The notes under the pieces: model-generated | Seen by the model: the letters and a program-made list of their open reading frames with translations, nothing else | Told to the model about the DNA's origin: nothing | Databases searched by the model: none | Translations under genes and position numbers: made by a program | Part shown: positions 17,423 to 25,187 of the stretch, one piece after another | Layout: each line of letters opens with the position of its first letter | Numbering within the stretch: the stretch's first letter is position 1 | Assembly: GCA_930972465.1 (NCBI GenBank) | Contig: CAKNHF010000030.1 | Coordinates: forward strand, 1 to 35,541 | DNA from: an uncultured Lachnospiraceae bacterium | Lineage (GTDB): Bacteria; Bacillota; Clostridia; Lachnospirales; Lachnospiraceae | DNA length: 35,541 nt | Reading direction: 5' to 3'

Positions 17423-17497
17423 GTTCCCCGAACCAAAAAAACGGATAAAAGTTTGTGATCACGGAACATTGTTCCCCCTGTGACGCTTTTCTATAAT
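17423..17497 (+). promoter_or_regulatory. Promoter with paired palindromic operators for the KduD-like gene
   Basis: The -10 is TATAAT (17492-17497) and the -35 TTGTTC (17469-17474), 17 bases apart. The -35 lies inside the perfect palindrome GGAACATTGTTCC (17463-17475). A second, related palindrome GTTCCCCGAAC lies at 17423-17433. The centres are 41 bases apart, about four helical turns. GTGATCAC (17455-17462) lies between them. This arrangement suggests repression by a dimeric or tetrameric regulator. Confidence 0.6.
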
Positions 17498-17593
17498 AAA
17501 CATATACTACCAGAACCAGACAGCTCTTCGAACGCAGTTATCCTGCTGTTCAGAGCCGTCTCTGTTCTGAAAATATCAGAAGGAGGCACAAAA

Positions 17594-18367
17594 ATGGATC
17601 AGTTTATCACAAAATTCAGTCTCGAAGGAAAAAAAGCTGTCGTGACCGGCGGAGCCAAGGGACTTTGCCAAGGAATAGCACAGGCTCTCCACGATGCGGG
17701 AGCGGAAGTCGTTCTTCTCGACGTCCTTGACCTCGTGACAGAAACCGCAGAAGAGATGGGCAGCCAGGGCGCTCCGGTCCATGCTGTCAAAGGAGATCTC
17801 TCAGACGAAGAATCTCTGGCTGCCGTATACGGAGAATGTCTGGAAAAACTGGACGGACATATCGACATTCTCCTGAACGGAGCAGGCATTCAGTACCGCT
17901 GTCCCGCCGTGGACTTCCCGCACGACAGATGGCAGAAGATCCTTGACATTAACCTGAGCGCCGTTTTCTACCTGTCCCAGCTGGCCGGACGCACCATGCT
18001 CGAACAGCATTACGGAAGGATCATCAACATTGCTTCCATGACTTCCTTTTTCGGCAGCGTGCTCGTTCCGGCCTACGCCGCATCCAAAGCCGGAGTCGCT
18101 CAGATCACCAAAGCGCTGTCCAACGAATGGGCAGGAAACGGGATCACAGTCAACGCGATCGCACCCGGATATATGGCTACGGAGCTGACACGCAATATGA
18201 AAGAAGTCAACCCGGAACAGTATAAGGAAATCACCGGAAGGATTCCCGCGGGAAGATGGGGAGAGCCCGAGGATCTCCAGGGGCTCGTCGTTTTTCTGGC
18301 TTCCGATGCCGCAGCCTACGTGTCCGGGGCCGTGATCCCGGTGGACGGAGGATTCATGGCAAAATAA
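17594..18367 (+). CDS. SDR oxidoreductase, KduD-like (2-deoxy-D-gluconate 3-dehydrogenase family)
   Basis: I place the start at 17594, seven bases after AGGAGG, giving 257 residues. An upstream in-frame ATG would put the promoter inside the gene. It is a classical SDR: active site S148, Y161, K165 (YAASKAG), and KduD-like blocks KFSLEGKKAVVTGG, NGAGIQYRCPAVDF and NLSAVFYLSQLAGR. KduD enzymes act on 5-keto-uronate intermediates of pectin and hyaluronan breakdown. The NAD(P) motif TGxxxGxG reads TGGAKGLC, so the last Gly is Cys25, and NNAG reads NGAG. No other uronate gene is nearby, so the true substrate is open. Confidence 0.8.
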   Translation: MDQFITKFSLEGKKAVVTGGAKGLCQGIAQALHDAGAEVVLLDVLDLVTETAEEMGSQGAPVHAVKGDLSDEESLAAVYGECLEKLDGHIDILLNGAGIQYRCPAVDFPHDRWQKILDINLSAVFYLSQLAGRTMLEQHYGRIINIASMTSFFGSVLVPAYAASKAGVAQITKALSNEWAGNGITVNAIAPGYMATELTRNMKEVNPEQYKEITGRIPAGRWGEPEDLQGLVVFLASDAAAYVSGAVIPVDGGFMAK

Positions 18368-18414
18368 AGCCGGAAGAATACCGGTTCTCAGACACGCTGT
18401 TCTGAAAAGCTTTC

Positions 18415-18450
18415 AAAAGGGGGCGCCGCTGATCTGCGGCGCCCCCTTTT
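18415..18450. terminator. Bidirectional terminator
   Basis: A perfect 15-bp stem (18415-18429 with 18436-18450, loop of six) has AAAA at its left foot and TTTT at its right foot. It can end both the KduD-like gene and the small minus-strand gene. Confidence 0.9.
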
Positions 18451-18456
18451 CAAGAC

Positions 18457-18711
18457 TCACTCTTCTACTGTATTCAGATTGTCCTTCAGCATAAACTCCA
18501 CAATCTTATCCATATCCTCCTCATTATAAGCGACAAGTTCCATTTCCGGGATTACCCCCGGGGAAAAGATATGGGCCATTGAAACGTACTGCGTCAGCCG
18601 TGACTTCAGGTTCAGTCTGTCGCCTTCTCCCGTAACCAGCTCGACCTTGCCATGGCACTGGTCTATTACCTTGAAAAATCCTTCTATATCTCTGATATTA
18701 TGTATTTTCAT
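18457..18711 (-). CDS. Small conserved-looking protein of unknown function
   Basis: With the start at 18711, preceded by a GGTGG site, the protein has 84 residues. An earlier in-frame ATG would add eight residues but starts in the ribosome binding region. It begins MKIHNIRDIEGFFKVIDQC and contains VELVTGEGDRLNLKSRL and VIPEMELVAYNEEDMDKIVE. It has no membrane helix, signal peptide or cysteine motif. The mix of alpha and beta segments suggests a compact cytoplasmic fold. It follows the liv operon on the same strand, about 130 bases beyond livK, so it may be partly co-transcribed. I recall similar small proteins in Lachnospiraceae but can assign no role. Confidence 0.65.
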   Translation of the reverse strand: MKIHNIRDIEGFFKVIDQCHGKVELVTGEGDRLNLKSRLTQYVSMAHIFSPGVIPEMELVAYNEEDMDKIVEFMLKDNLNTVEE

Positions 18712-18763
18712 CTGCGATCCACCTCTCCATTCCATTATTTTACATACTGTATGAGACCCTCTT

Positions 18764-18800
18764 AAGGCTGCCGCATCGAAGGGATTAATGCAGCAGCCTT
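18764..18800. other. Hairpin between livK and the small gene
   Basis: AAGGCTGC (18764-18771) pairs with GCAGCCTT (18793-18800), with a partly paired loop. The T run lies on the plus side, so as a terminator for livK (minus strand) it is weak. It may be an mRNA-end or attenuation structure. Confidence 0.35.
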
Positions 18801-18842
18801 TTCATATCGGGGAAAACAGTCAGTTGTCTTTTTCTCTGCTAT

Positions 18843-20117
18843 TTATTCATATGTTGCCGGATACACAACATCCGCCTGTGCGATGTCATACGGCCAGATC
18901 GGAACATAGACGCCGTCCTCGATCTGCGTTACCGTCAGCGTCGCATTCAGGTTCTGGTTCAGATACGGTGTACCGTTGAATTCATCTTCTTCAAATGCGA
19001 TCGTGTCGTACGGAAGGATGATCTCGTTGCCGTTGGAGAACTGGCCTTCGATCTTGATCTCTTTAAGTTCCTGCTGGATCGATTCACGTGAGATCTCTCC
19101 GCCGCCGTCTACGATGTTCTTCAGTGCGTCAATGACAACCCATGCAGTAGTATATGCTTCTGCAGAATGGCCGTTGAAGTCCTCACCGTATTTCTCTTTG
19201 TATTTCGCATTGATATCATCACCCTTTGTTCCTACAACGAACTCTGTCGCAACGATAATGCCGTTTGCATGATTTCCTACAGACTCAAGGTACGCGCTCT
19301 CCGTAAATCCGTTTCCTTTACAGATCACAACCGGAGGCTTATAGCCCTGCTCCTGAAGAGTATTTGTGAACAGGATTGCATCGGACACATAACAGTCGGC
19401 AACAACCACGTCCGGATTCATGGATTTGAGTTCCAGCACCTCGGAAGACAGATCTGCCGCGCCTGATGTATATGTGATGTCTCCCAGATAATCGATTCCG
19501 TTTTCATTTGCCCAGTATTCTGCCCACTCTACAGTCTGCTGTCCTACTTCGGAGTTATCGGCGAAGACTGCGATAGAGTCAGCCTTGAAGTCCGGATTCT
19601 TCTCCTTTTCTTCTGTCAGATACTGGATCATATCACGCACGAACATCATATTTGTCGGAGCAAGACGGAAGAAGTATTCATATCCGTTGGATGTCAGCTC
19701 ATCCGATGTGGCGTTGGCCGTAATCATCGGCACCTGATACTGTTCTGCGATCTGAGCCACCGTCACGGTTACGCCGGACTGGTAGCAGCCGATCAGCATG
19801 TCCACGTTCTCCTGCGTAATCAGACGCTCTGCCTCGGTCATTCCTTTTGCGGAGTCTCCCTGGGAATCTCCATAAATGACTTCGATCTCTCTGCCGTCGA
19901 TTCCGCCTTCTTCGTTGATCTCCTCCACTGCCATATCGATTCCCTGCTGCATGGTCTTTCCGGAATCAGCCAGGTCTCCGGTCATGGGATATACGGCGCC
20001 GATCACGATATTTCCATCCGAGTCGGATCCGCCGCCACCACCTGCTCCGCTGCATCCTGCCAGCAGTCCGCCTGTCATACAAGCTACTAATAATAACGAA
20101 ACAACCTTTTTACGCAT
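18843..20117 (-). CDS. livK: Branched-chain amino acid-type ABC transporter substrate-binding lipoprotein
   Basis: A 424-residue lipoprotein with signal peptide and lipobox LAGC (Cys22), then a Gly-rich linker and the Leu/Ile/Val-binding fold (periplasmic-binding-protein type I). Landmarks are IVIGAVYPMTGDLADSGKTM, MLIGCYQSGVTVTVAQIAEQ, PMITANATSDELT and YFFRLAPTN. It captures the ligand outside the membrane for LivHM/LivGF. Liv-type binding proteins also bind amides, urea and aromatic or aliphatic acids, so a branched-chain amino acid is only a default. It is the last gene of the operon, 40 bases after livF. Confidence 0.9.
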   Translation of the reverse strand: MRKKVVSLLLVACMTGGLLAGCSGAGGGGGSDSDGNIVIGAVYPMTGDLADSGKTMQQGIDMAVEEINEEGGIDGREIEVIYGDSQGDSAKGMTEAERLITQENVDMLIGCYQSGVTVTVAQIAEQYQVPMITANATSDELTSNGYEYFFRLAPTNMMFVRDMIQYLTEEKEKNPDFKADSIAVFADNSEVGQQTVEWAEYWANENGIDYLGDITYTSGAADLSSEVLELKSMNPDVVVADCYVSDAILFTNTLQEQGYKPPVVICKGNGFTESAYLESVGNHANGIIVATEFVVGTKGDDINAKYKEKYGEDFNGHSAEAYTTAWVVIDALKNIVDGGGEISRESIQQELKEIKIEGQFSNGNEIILPYDTIAFEEDEFNGTPYLNQNLNATLTVTQIEDGVYVPIWPYDIAQADVVYPATYE

Positions 20118-20157
20118 ACTTTGACCTCCCTTGTTTTTTTGATTTTTCCCTTCACTG

Positions 20158-20877
20158 TCAGAATCCCAGATAAGCCTTTTTGATCTCTTCGTTCCCCATC
20201 AGCTCATCCGATGTACCTGAAATACTGATCACACCGTTTTCCAGAACATATCCTCTGTCTGCAAATTTCAGCGCTTTTCTCACGTCCTGTTCCACGACGA
20301 TGATCGTAAGTCCATTTTCTTTTGCGATTTTCTTCGCTATCCGGAAGATATCGTCTACGATATTCGGAGCAAGTCCGAGCGACGGCTCGTCCATAAGCAG
20401 GACTTTCGGAAGACCCATCATGGATCTGGAGAAAGCCACCATCTGCTGCTCGCCCCCGGACAGGGTTCCCGCCATCTGATTCTTTCTTTCCTCGAGTTTC
20501 GGGAACCATTTGAATATATCCGCTATCGTTTCTTTCTTCTTCGCTTCTGCTTCCTTGCTGCAGGCTCCTGTCTCCAGGTTCTCATACACCGTCATGTTGG
20601 GGAAGAGCTGCCTGCCTTCGGGACAGAGGATAATGCCGTGATCTATGAACTTTCTGCAGTTTCCGCCTTCCAGATGCTGTCCGTCAAAGACAACGGATCC
20701 GGAGCTGATCTTGACAAGGCCGCTCACTGCTTTTACCGTCGTGCTCTTTCCTGCTCCGTTGCTTCCCACAAGAGCTACGATCTCGCCTTTGTCCGCATAG
20801 AAGCTTGCATCCCAGAGCACCTGGATATCTCCGTACTTTACATTTATTTTGTCAACTTCCAAATAATGTCCACTCAT
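20158..20877 (-). CDS. livF: Liv-type ABC transporter ATP-binding protein LivF
   Basis: The start is taken at 20877 (protein 239 residues beginning MSGHYLEV), nine bases after AAGGAGG and one base after the livG stop. Upstream in-frame ATGs fall in the Shine-Dalgarno. The motor has Walker A GSNGAGKST (38-46), a canonical signature LSGGEQQMVAFSRSM, Walker B VLLMDEPSLGLAP, and the switch His region IIVVEQDV. It pairs with LivG under the LivHM permease. Confidence 0.93.
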   Translation of the reverse strand: MSGHYLEVDKINVKYGDIQVLWDASFYADKGEIVALVGSNGAGKSTTVKAVSGLVKISSGSVVFDGQHLEGGNCRKFIDHGIILCPEGRQLFPNMTVYENLETGACSKEAEAKKKETIADIFKWFPKLEERKNQMAGTLSGGEQQMVAFSRSMMGLPKVLLMDEPSLGLAPNIVDDIFRIAKKIAKENGLTIIVVEQDVRKALKFADRGYVLENGVISISGTSDELMGNEEIKKAYLGF

Positions 20878-20878
20878 C

Positions 20879-21610
20879 TTAATCATCCTCCTTGCCAAGA
20901 TAGATCTCGATAACGTAAGGATCGTTCATAACTTCTTCCGGCGTTCCTTCCGTGATCTTCTCTCCATGGTGCATAACCACGACTTTCTTGCAGAGGTTGG
21001 TGACCGCTCTCATGACATGCTCGATCAGAAGGATCGTAGTTCCCTGGTCATTGATCTTGCGGAACAGCTCCACCGCTTCGTCCGTCTCGGTCGGGTTCAG
21101 ACCGGCCATAACCTCGTCCAGGAGAAGCAGGTCAGGATCTGTGGCAAGCGCGCGGGCAACTTCCAGTCTCTTCTTGAACGGTGTTCCCATGTCCATGGGG
21201 TAAAGATCCTTCTTCTCATACATTCCGGTAAACTGAAGGATCTCTTCCGCGTACTCCCGAGCTTCCTTCGCATTTTTCAGAACCTTTCTTCCGAACATGG
21301 CGCCGGATATTACGTTTTCCAGGACGGTCATATTCCTCAGAGGCTTCATGATCTGAAATGTTCTTGCGATCCCCATTCCAGAATACTTATGAGCCTTTGT
21401 GCCTGTTATGTCCTGGCCCTTGTAGATGATCTTACCGTCAGAGGGGACAAGAACTCCGCTTATCATATTAAAAACAGTCGTCTTTCCGGCTCCGTTGCTT
21501 CCGATCATTCCTGTGATACAGCCTTCTTCCACCGTAAAGCTGACATTGTTCACGGCCTTGAGTCCGCGGAAATTCTTCGTCAGATTCTGTATTTCCAATA
21601 TGTTAGACAT
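20879..21610 (-). CDS. livG: Liv-type ABC transporter ATP-binding protein LivG with degenerate signature
   Basis: The 243-residue ATPase has Walker A GSNGAGKTT (37-45), the Q loop in ARTFQIMKPL, Walker B LLLLDEVMAGLNPTE and the H loop LLIEHVM. The ABC signature, usually LPYGQQRRLE in LivG, reads MGTPFKKRLE (141-150), so the key Gly is a Pro. One of the two composite ATP sites of the LivG/LivF pair may therefore be weak. The gene starts 14 bases after livM and overlaps the control region of livF. Confidence 0.92.
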   Translation of the reverse strand: MSNILEIQNLTKNFRGLKAVNNVSFTVEEGCITGMIGSNGAGKTTVFNMISGVLVPSDGKIIYKGQDITGTKAHKYSGMGIARTFQIMKPLRNMTVLENVISGAMFGRKVLKNAKEAREYAEEILQFTGMYEKKDLYPMDMGTPFKKRLEVARALATDPDLLLLDEVMAGLNPTETDEAVELFRKINDQGTTILLIEHVMRAVTNLCKKVVVMHHGEKITEGTPEEVMNDPYVIEIYLGKEDD

Positions 21611-21624
21611 CCTTCACCCCTCCT

Positions 21625-22626
21625 TTATTCTTTCTTGAAAAGCTTTCTGTCAATATTGTCAAAGCTGTTATTAATCTTCTTTCTCAGTTTGCTGTGTGTG
21701 AACCATCCCATGATACCGTTGGGCTGGAAAAGAATCACAACAATAACGATCGCTGCGTAAACAACCAGATTCAGACCGGCAATCTGGGACAGCGCCGCGT
21801 TAAGCCACTCCGACAGCGGCGTCAGGATTCCCGCGCCGAGGAGCGGTCCGACGATGCTTCCGATACCGCCGATGATGGCCGGCATCACATAGTCGAGGCT
21901 GTTCGCGTTCTTGAAAATATCCGGATTGATATATCCGATATAATTTACATAGAATACTCCGACAACAGCGATCAGTCCCGCGCTTAAGAATGTGGCGATG
22001 AATTTATATTTGAAGGAATTGATTCCAACCGCATGGGCGGTATCTTCATCCTCACGGATCGTCTTGAACGCATATCCGAGCTTGGACCGGTCAATGATCC
22101 TGAGGATCAGATAAAATACGATCACCATGATCAGCGCGATATAATAATATGGTACTTTCGATATCCATCTCATAGAGAAAATGCTGTCATTGTCGATGGG
22201 GACAAGGATTCCCTGTCCGCTTCCGGCATATTCCCAGTTTGTAAACAGGTTTCTGAAGGCCTCTGTAAAAGCGATCGTAACCAGTGTAAAATACGGTCCT
22301 GTAAGGACGAAGCAGGGGGACAGCAGCACCGCCGTCAGAAGTCCTACGAACACGAAAGCTATAATCATGCTGATCCACGGAGAAATTCCCATGTTGTTCA
22401 GCAGGATGGCCGAGATATAGGATCCCAGTCCCATAAATCCTGCATGTCCGAGGGAGATCTGCCCCGTCAGACCGCCGAGGATGCTCCAGGCAAGAGTACA
22501 GCAGCCTACATAAAACGTCGTGACAAAAATTCCCATGACATATGTCGTCGTGACAAAGGCCGGCACAATGGCGAGCACAATGATCAGCAGAGCGATGAGG
22601 ATATGCCTGATACTCAGATGTTTCAT
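21625..22626 (-). CDS. livM: Liv-type ABC transporter permease LivM
   Basis: A 333-residue permease with about nine hydrophobic helices. The family hallmark is GGLTGQISLGHAGFMGLGSY near residue 50, with GGIGSIVGPLLGAGILTPL near 270. A basic cytoplasmic tail follows the last helix (SKLRKKINN). It forms the translocation path with LivH. It starts five bases after livH. Confidence 0.93.
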   Translation of the reverse strand: MKHLSIRHILIALLIIVLAIVPAFVTTTYVMGIFVTTFYVGCCTLAWSILGGLTGQISLGHAGFMGLGSYISAILLNNMGISPWISMIIAFVFVGLLTAVLLSPCFVLTGPYFTLVTIAFTEAFRNLFTNWEYAGSGQGILVPIDNDSIFSMRWISKVPYYYIALIMVIVFYLILRIIDRSKLGYAFKTIREDEDTAHAVGINSFKYKFIATFLSAGLIAVVGVFYVNYIGYINPDIFKNANSLDYVMPAIIGGIGSIVGPLLGAGILTPLSEWLNAALSQIAGLNLVVYAAIVIVVILFQPNGIMGWFTHSKLRKKINNSFDNIDRKLFKKE

Positions 22627-22631
22627 TTCAA

Positions 22632-23504
22632 CTACCCCCTTTTCTTCCTGTTTATGTTTTCTTTCAGTACGAGAATCAAAATAAATACAAGGAATACCAG
22701 TGTATCCTTAAAAGCCGCTCCAACCAGTGTGGAACCCACCGTCTCCATGACTCCCAGTCCAAGGCCTCCCAGACATGCACCGATGGTGCTTCCCAGACCG
22801 CCCATTGTTACTACGATAAATGAACGTGTACCGTATGTATTTCCGACTGACGGGAACACATAATAGTAGGACATCAGACATGCTCCTGCGATACCTGCGA
22901 TTGCAGCGCCGATTCCATATGTGTACGCATATACGACCTTTGTCTTAATACCTGTAACCTGAGCACCGATCGCATTCTGAGATGTTGCGCGGATATGTTT
23001 TCCAAGCTTTGTATACTTCAGCATAAGGAATACAAGCGCTGTGGCAACACACAGAATGAAAAATCCAACCAGTCTCGGAACACTGATGTTCATGCCCGCT
23101 ACTGTGACGACCTGATTCGCGAACATGCTGTCTGCCGTTTTATAATCAGATGTAAAGAGCATCAGTGCCACGTTTGAAAGGAAGATACCGAGACAGCATG
23201 TAAGGAACAGCACGTTCTGATCTCCGTCTTCCTTGATCGATCTGGTGATCAGTGTTGTCTGTATGAGCGCTCCGAAGAGGAACATTACCACAGCTACGAT
23301 CGGAATCGCAATAAACGGGTCAAGCCCCAGATACTCATACAGCAGATACGTTACATACATACTGACCATCAGCATTTCGCCCTGGCAGAAGTTTACGATC
23401 TTCATAACGCCGAAGATCATATTCAGGCTCATTCCCACAAGAGCGTAAATTCCGCCGACCATAATACCGTTAATAATCGCTTGAATCAAAAATCCCGAAA
23501 TCAT
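22632..23504 (-). CDS. livH: Liv-type ABC transporter permease LivH
   Basis: A 290-residue permease, first gene of the operon, with about eight membrane helices. Hallmarks are GIYALVGMSLNMIFGVMKIV near the N-terminus and VVTMGGLGSTIGACLGGLGLG near 230-250. A strong AGGAGGG site precedes the ATG. The promoter is about 210 bases upstream, so the transcript has an unusually long leader. Confidence 0.93.
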   Translation of the reverse strand: MISGFLIQAIINGIMVGGIYALVGMSLNMIFGVMKIVNFCQGEMLMVSMYVTYLLYEYLGLDPFIAIPIVAVVMFLFGALIQTTLITRSIKEDGDQNVLFLTCCLGIFLSNVALMLFTSDYKTADSMFANQVVTVAGMNISVPRLVGFFILCVATALVFLMLKYTKLGKHIRATSQNAIGAQVTGIKTKVVYAYTYGIGAAIAGIAGACLMSYYYVFPSVGNTYGTRSFIVVTMGGLGSTIGACLGGLGLGVMETVGSTLVGAAFKDTLVFLVFILILVLKENINRKKRG

Positions 23505-23744
23505 TCTTCATTTCCCTCCTTTTCATATAACATCCGTTTTCAGAATTTCCGCCGATATTTATCCTTCACCCTCTTTCCGTCTGCGTATATCGCGGTTCTT
23601 TTCTTTGTCTGTATTTCACTGCTGTTTTTTCTTCACCCTCTTTCCATTTGTGCATATTGTGAGTTTTTTCTTTTTCCCAAGCACAATTATTGTACATTTT
23701 TACTTCTTGCTGTGAATTATAAGAAAACTCGACATTTTTTACAA
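23505..23744 (-). promoter_or_regulatory. Promoter and long leader of the liv operon
   Basis: On the minus strand -35 TTGTAA (23739-23744) and -10 TATAAT (23716-23721) are 17 bases apart, with a start point near 23709. The ~205-base leader contains a palindrome ACAATTATTGT (23683-23693), two imperfect 40-base direct repeats (23564-23603, 23631-23670), and a possible 43-codon open frame (23566-23697). GTTTTCAGAATTT at 23536-23548 resembles the CodY box, matching 10 of 15 positions over 23535-23549. The non-coding stretch 23505-23807 holds nothing else except a weak hairpin after the regulator gene. Confidence 0.6.
23564..23670. repeat. Imperfect 40-base direct repeat in the liv leader
   Basis: Units 23564-23603 and 23631-23670 match at 31 of 40 positions without gaps, with a period of 67 bases. 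Both start CTTCACCCTCTTTCC. Eight of the nine differences are transitions. Confidence 0.65.
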
Positions 23745-23807
23745 CGTTCTAAAGGACAAAGCCCTTTCTCAAAAATCGTTACCGGAAACAAGTTTCAACC
23801 GGCTTTC

Positions 23808-24929
23808 TCACTCTGCAAGTTCTTCGAGCAGCACGGCGACCACAAGAGGCACTGCTTCCCGAAGCACTCTCGGATCATAGCCTGTGAGAGTTTTCATTTT
23901 CGTAAGACGGTACTGCAGGGTGTTTTTATGTACAAACAGCTCTTCAGACACCTTTGATATGGAACCGTTATTTTCAATATAACTTTTCAGACACTGTATC
24001 ATTTCTTTTTTCTGATGTTCATCGCAGTTCTGGAAAATCCCATTTACAAAAGCCTCGCGCTTTTTATATGGGATGTCCATCAGCAGCAGGGGCAGATCCG
24101 CTCCGTTATACACCCTCACAGGATCCTTTTTCTGCACTTTCGCCATGGTACATGCCTGATCCGCCTCCCTGTAAGATCTGCGGATCCCGTTTCGTTCCGT
24201 CCCCGGACCTCCGATTCCGCAGCAGAGACGGCAGCCGTCCTGCTGTCCCACATTCTTCACCACCGTACTCATGACATTTACAATATTCTCGGACTGTTCT
24301 TCATCAAACACACTGATGATGCGCTCGCCGACCCTGGCCGATATATGATTGTTCATCTTCTCCATTTCCTTCCGGATCTTCGAGACGGTATTTTCGATCA
24401 TCTCCCGGCGTTCTTCCGATTCCCCCGGCTTTGCATCTATCTCCAGAACTGTGAGGATCTTCGGTCTCTTGATATCAATCTTGAGCATCTCGCTCTCAAC
24501 TTCCAGCTTGCCCTCATCCTCGCCGAACAGAAGTTCCAGCACAAACCCTCTCCGGAGTTCCTCCAGAGCCTGCTTCTGACTTCTCCTGTAACGGTCCAGA
24601 ATCAGGATCTCTGTCATCTTCTTTATCACATTGCCCAGGACGCGCACTTCCCCGACCGGTCCTGTTATTCCGACAACTCCGATGACTCTGTCTTCTATTA
24701 TCAGAGGAAGGTTGACTCCGCTGTAAACTCCGTGGCCTTCTTTCTCCACGATAAATTCAGGAAGATTCTTCCGCAGAAGTTCCTCCGCTCCCGCATGCAC
24801 GGTTCCTATTCTCTTTCTGTCCGTACTTGCTATGATGATCCCCTGCTCATCCATGATATTGACATTTCTGTGTATCATGGCTCCTACTTCCTCGGCAATT
24901 TTCTGCATCTGCTTCTTCGGTATTATCAT
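23808..24929 (-). CDS. CdaR-type (sugar diacid) transcriptional regulator
   Basis: With the ATG at 24929 the protein has 373 residues. An upstream GTG or ATG frame would contain the promoter, so it is rejected. The N-terminal diacid-recognition domain runs to ~115 (begins MIIPKKQMQKIAEEVGAMIH; VNLPLIIEDRVIGVVGITGP). A GGDEF-like middle domain follows. The C-terminal PucR/CdaR helix-turn-helix is ENNGSISKVSEELFVHKNTL plus QYRLTKMKTLTGYDPR. Relatives activate genes in response to glycerate, glucarate or purine-related acids. It lies between the liv operon and the acyl-CoA operon, divergent from the latter, and is the likely local regulator of both (inference). Confidence 0.88.
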   Translation of the reverse strand: MIIPKKQMQKIAEEVGAMIHRNVNIMDEQGIIIASTDRKRIGTVHAGAEELLRKNLPEFIVEKEGHGVYSGVNLPLIIEDRVIGVVGITGPVGEVRVLGNVIKKMTEILILDRYRRSQKQALEELRRGFVLELLFGEDEGKLEVESEMLKIDIKRPKILTVLEIDAKPGESEERREMIENTVSKIRKEMEKMNNHISARVGERIISVFDEEQSENIVNVMSTVVKNVGQQDGCRLCCGIGGPGTERNGIRRSYREADQACTMAKVQKKDPVRVYNGADLPLLLMDIPYKKREAFVNGIFQNCDEHQKKEMIQCLKSYIENNGSISKVSEELFVHKNTLQYRLTKMKTLTGYDPRVLREAVPLVVAVLLEELAE

Positions 24930-24958
24930 GCCATCACTCTTCTTCCCGATTTTTGTAA

Positions 24959-24987
24959 ATAATATCATATTTACTTTCACTTTTCAA
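24959..24987 (-). promoter_or_regulatory. Promoter of the CdaR-type regulator gene
   Basis: On the minus strand -35 TTGAAA (24982-24987) and -10 TATTAT (24959-24964) are 17 bases apart, with TG one base before the -10. The start point would be near 24952, which fixes the coding start at 24929. Confidence 0.75.
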
Positions 24988-25103
24988 TCGAATTATGTAA
25001 TATTTACGTACACATTTTGTTGTCAATTTCCATTTTATTCATTAATTTTCATAATTTTTGTACGGATAACAGGCTTTTTTGTGTATTTTTGTTATAAGTA
25101 TAG

Positions 25104-25132
25104 TTGACTTTTTCCAGCTTTCGTTATATTAT
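25104..25132 (+). promoter_or_regulatory. Promoter of the acyl-CoA operon
   Basis: -35 TTGACT (25104-25109) and -10 TATTAT (25127-25132) are exactly 17 bases apart. The leader of about 50 bases carries the palindrome GTAAATTTAC (25148-25157), a possible operator. The A/T-rich stretch 24988-25103 between the two divergent promoters shows no gene. Confidence 0.75.
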
Positions 25133-25187
25133 CCAGTCATAAGAAACGTAAATTTACTTATTTACATTTAAGAACGGAGAAAACACT

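Noticed and set aside
23564-23670. CRISPR-like repeat
   Set aside because: Only two units, imperfect, with a 27-base gap and no cas gene.
23505-23709. T-box or amino-acid riboswitch in the liv leader
   Set aside because: No T-box bulge motif, no specifier-loop structure and no terminator/antiterminator pair with a T run could be found.
23760-23797. Terminator after the CdaR-type regulator gene
   Set aside because: The CCGG/GAAAC stem is short and interrupted and the T run is several bases away; too weak to list, so read-through into the liv operon is possible.
24015-24962. A 315-codon open frame on the plus strand
   Set aside because: It is antisense to the CdaR-type regulator, which has clear domains and its own promoter.
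24930-24980. Longer start for the CdaR-type regulator
   Set aside because: The -10 box lies inside this stretch, so it would not be in the mRNA.
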